Origin: CAZEPJ01 sp964514105
Lineage (GTDB): Bacteria > Desulfobacterota > Desulfocorpusculales > Desulfocorpusculum
Length of the DNA stretch: 8,039 nt
Reading direction: 5' to 3'
NCBI GenBank assembly: GCA_964514105.1
Contig: CAZEPJ010000105.1
Coordinates: 1 to 8,039, forward strand
Made by a program: the position numbers and the translations under genes. Within the stretch, counting starts at the first letter, position 1. Every line of letters starts with the position of its first letter. Below, piece by piece: positions 6,101 through 8,039 of the stretch. Under the pieces are notes generated by a model, which saw only the letters and a program-made list of their open reading frames with translations, searched no databases and was not told where the DNA came from.

Positions 6101-8039
6101 ATGGTCACGTCCCCGCTTCGGACCCGGATATCCAGTGCGCCATCGAACCCGCCGGCTGCCAGAAGCCCGTTGAGGGAGGCAAAATCGCTCAACTGATTGG
6201 TGTCAAGCTGGAACGATCCGCCATGCCCGCCCTGGGCCGCCCCCGCCAGTGTGGCGCTCTCCGCGGGACCCGGGATCTTGACGGGGGCGCGGGCCAGGTT
6301 GACGCCTCCCACCGGGGCGATCAGGTTGATGCGGCCCGCGTCCCCCTGCGACCCTGCGGACACGTCCAGGAGGGCTCCGGCCTGAACCGCCACCGCGCCT
6401 GCGTTGGAGGACAGGGTGATCGTCCCCCCGGGGGCGAAGTCGCTTCCCCGGGCCAGGATCCGGCCGCCCCCGCGCACCAGCACGCTGTCACCCGGTCCGG
6501 TTCCCGTGGCCGCCAGGAAGACCTGTCCGGAGCTGACCTCGATGGTTCCCGACACGTCCAAGGCGCGGGCCAGGAACTCGAGGCGACCTCCGGGCGTCGA
6601 CGTCCCCCCCGCAGTCCCGCCGCCGGGGCCGATGGCGAGGCTTCGGTTCCCCGCATCCACCGTGAAGCGGGCCGCTTCGTACGGCGTGGCGCCGTCCTGG
6701 TAGTAGGAGGTCGTCACCCGCGCCGCCGTCAGCGTGAGGTCCCCACTGGACAGAAGGGAGCCAACTCCGAGGAAGGTCAGGTCGTTCTGCGCCCTGAGCT
6801 CCACCTGGGAGAAGCCGTCCAGAAGCAGGCTCCCGTGCCCCACGAAGAGCTGTTGAGCGGACACGGTCAGGACTCCCGAGTCCGCGAGTCCCGAATTGCT
6901 CGATGCGGCGCCGGTGTTCAGGATGCGGACCTCGGGAGCGGTCAGGGTGACGCTGGAGGAGACCCCGTCCAGATCCGCACCGGCGATCCTGGGCGCGTTG
7001 AGGATCATGGACTGGCCCGCAGCCATATCCACTGAACCCAGGAAGGTGAGGTCTGTGCGGCCCGTGAGGCCGATGTTCTCGATGCTGGAGAACATGCGCC
7101 AGAGGGCCTCCGTGATGTAAAGACCGTCCGTCGTGCTGCCGGTGTACGACCCGGACACCACGAAGATCCGATCCGAGGCCAGGTTGAGGGTGCTGTGGTC
7201 CACCAGGATCTGGCCCTGGAGGTTCAGGCTGCGGGCATCCAGATTGATCGAGTCCGTGGCGTGGAGCACCGAACCCCCGGCCAGGCTCACCGTCCCTGAG
7301 GGGCTGAGCAGGCTGGCTGTTCCACCAACGCCTGTGGCCTGGATCTCGGCCCCTTCCTGCAGGGAGACGGCGTTTCTCGCGGCCAGGGTGATGCTCGTCG
7401 CATCCAGAACGCTCCCGCCCAGGAGGGTGACGGTGTCCGTGACGGACAGGTCGCCCAGCAGGAGCTCGGAGAAGCCGTGTCCCGACAGCCCCGAGGCGTC
7501 GAGCAGGAGCGTTCCCCTCAGGTCCGCGGGCACGGGCGTCGCGAAGTCGAACCCCTGCGGCAGGGATGCTCCGGTCTCTCCGATGACCACATTTCGGCCG
7601 CTCAGGGCCAGCACGCCTCCCCGGTATCCCTCCAGCCCAGCGGCCAGGATCGAGCCGTTGAGGATGGTGGTCTGTCCCTGGATGGAGACCGTCCCGCCGT
7701 CCCCGGCGGTCAGGGACTTCATGGCGAAGTGCCCCTCCCGCAAGACCTCGCCGGCCGGACGGACGCTGAAGGCCCGCATCGTTGGAGCGCCCACATCCGT
7801 TCCCATCACCGTGAAGTAGCCCGTCGTCACTGGGTATCCCTCTGTGGATCGACCGTATCCCGAGAGAGCGTTCACCCCCAAGTCCTGGACCACCATGGCC
7901 CCGGGCAGAAACGCGTACTGCTCGGGGAGAAGAGAATACACGCCGGGCGCAAGTCCCTCGATCCCGCTGAGGTACACGGCCTCCCCGGGCAGCTTCACCG
8001 AGCCGTCGGGCACGATGACGTACCTGCCCTTGACCTGAA
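3165..8039 (-). CDS. Giant filamentous-haemagglutinin-type (TpsA-like) surface protein, partial, interrupted by assembly gap
   Basis: The frame is open to the right edge (first full codon at 8037), so the start and any signal or TPS secretion domain lie outside the window; GTG 8013 is internal. Visible are 1451 residues before the gap and 139 after it, with no cysteine. The body is Gly/Ala/Ser/Asp-rich with alternating short hydrophobic strands, as in a right-handed beta-helix, for example GGTVSIQGQTTILNGSI and GGEVVLGSLDGTVNLDAGG. The region around 7905-8031 (YSLLPEQYAFLPG) and the C-terminal third resemble haemagglutinin-family proteins with a DUF3739-type C-terminus: DSWGLILAAGADLAGADPLA (about 5325-5384), recurrent AGRDI/AGGDI units (about 3950-4380) and GDVYIFAPEGIIDAGEAGI (about 3471-3530). 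Such proteins are secreted adhesins. The end is a charged tail (GYEEEDEESRKKRQ). After the gap the correct frame is the one ending at 3165. No transporter partner (TpsB) is in the window. The family call is strong; the subfamily call is from memory. Confidence 0.88.
3585..3684. other. Assembly gap (100 N)
   Basis: The run is exactly 100 N, the usual placeholder for unknown length. The coding frame ends on a whole codon at 3685 (Glu of GKEYTE) and resumes on a whole codon at 3584 (Thr of TLTYDP). The true missing length should therefore be a multiple of three, and 100 is not. The open frame read straight through the N run to 3040 is an artefact after the gap. Confidence 0.97.
3685..4400 (-). 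repeat. Recurrent AGRDI/AGGDI beta-helix units in the adhesin
   Basis: In this part of the giant protein the motif (I/L)xAGxDI recurs: LEIRAGRDIRFFN, LSLTAGGDIDGEY, VEIRAGGDIRNLA, AEITAGRDIGDIY and SLIRAGRDIVFSS. Spacing is irregular at about 20-65 residues. These are protein-level repeats typical of haemagglutinin-type beta-helices, not recent DNA duplications. Confidence 0.7.

Noticed and set aside
3898..7035. 1045-codon open frame on the plus strand opposite the adhesin
   Set aside because: It is a shadow of the Gly-rich beta-helix gene in GC-rich DNA, with no recognisable domain. The minus strand carries the haemagglutinin motifs.

Overview
The window is a high-G+C stretch from a Gram-negative (two-membrane) bacterium. 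All four genes I accept lie on the minus strand, so the biological order runs from position 8039 down to 1. A run of exactly 100 N (3585-3684) marks the sequence as draft or metagenomic assembly. The phylum cannot be fixed from the sequence. The outer-membrane logic (a TonB/ExbB/ExbD set plus a filamentous-haemagglutinin-type surface protein) rules out a Gram-positive host, but the gene families are spread over several proteobacterial and other diderm lineages.

Layout in transcription order: (1) 8039-3165, most of a giant cysteine-free, glycine-rich beta-helix surface protein of the filamentous haemagglutinin/TpsA type. Its start lies outside the window and the assembly gap interrupts its C-terminal part. 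(2) 3164-2885, a spacer built almost entirely of degenerate 7-bp units in one unbroken register. (3) 3043 (start uncertain)-1076, a composite protein: signal peptide, DUF2341, LamG-like lectin fold, then a complete ExbB/TolQ/MotA-type proton channel. (4) 1076-669, an ExbD/TolR protein whose start codon overlaps the previous stop (TGATG). (5) 668-537, a second spacer made of 7-bp units. (6) 534-1, the first 178 residues of a TonB-like energy transducer that runs off the left edge.

Taken together this looks like one operon or gene cluster. A proton-motive-force module (channel, stator partner, transducer) is encoded directly downstream of a giant surface adhesin. The channel subunit carries a periplasmic carbohydrate-binding-like extension. 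The individual families are known, and from memory similar neighbourhoods of adhesin, DUF2341-ExbB, ExbD and TonB occur elsewhere. What the module energises is not known to me. The most unexpected signal is the heptameric periodic DNA that fills both intergenic spacers. It also bears on where the fused ExbB gene really starts.
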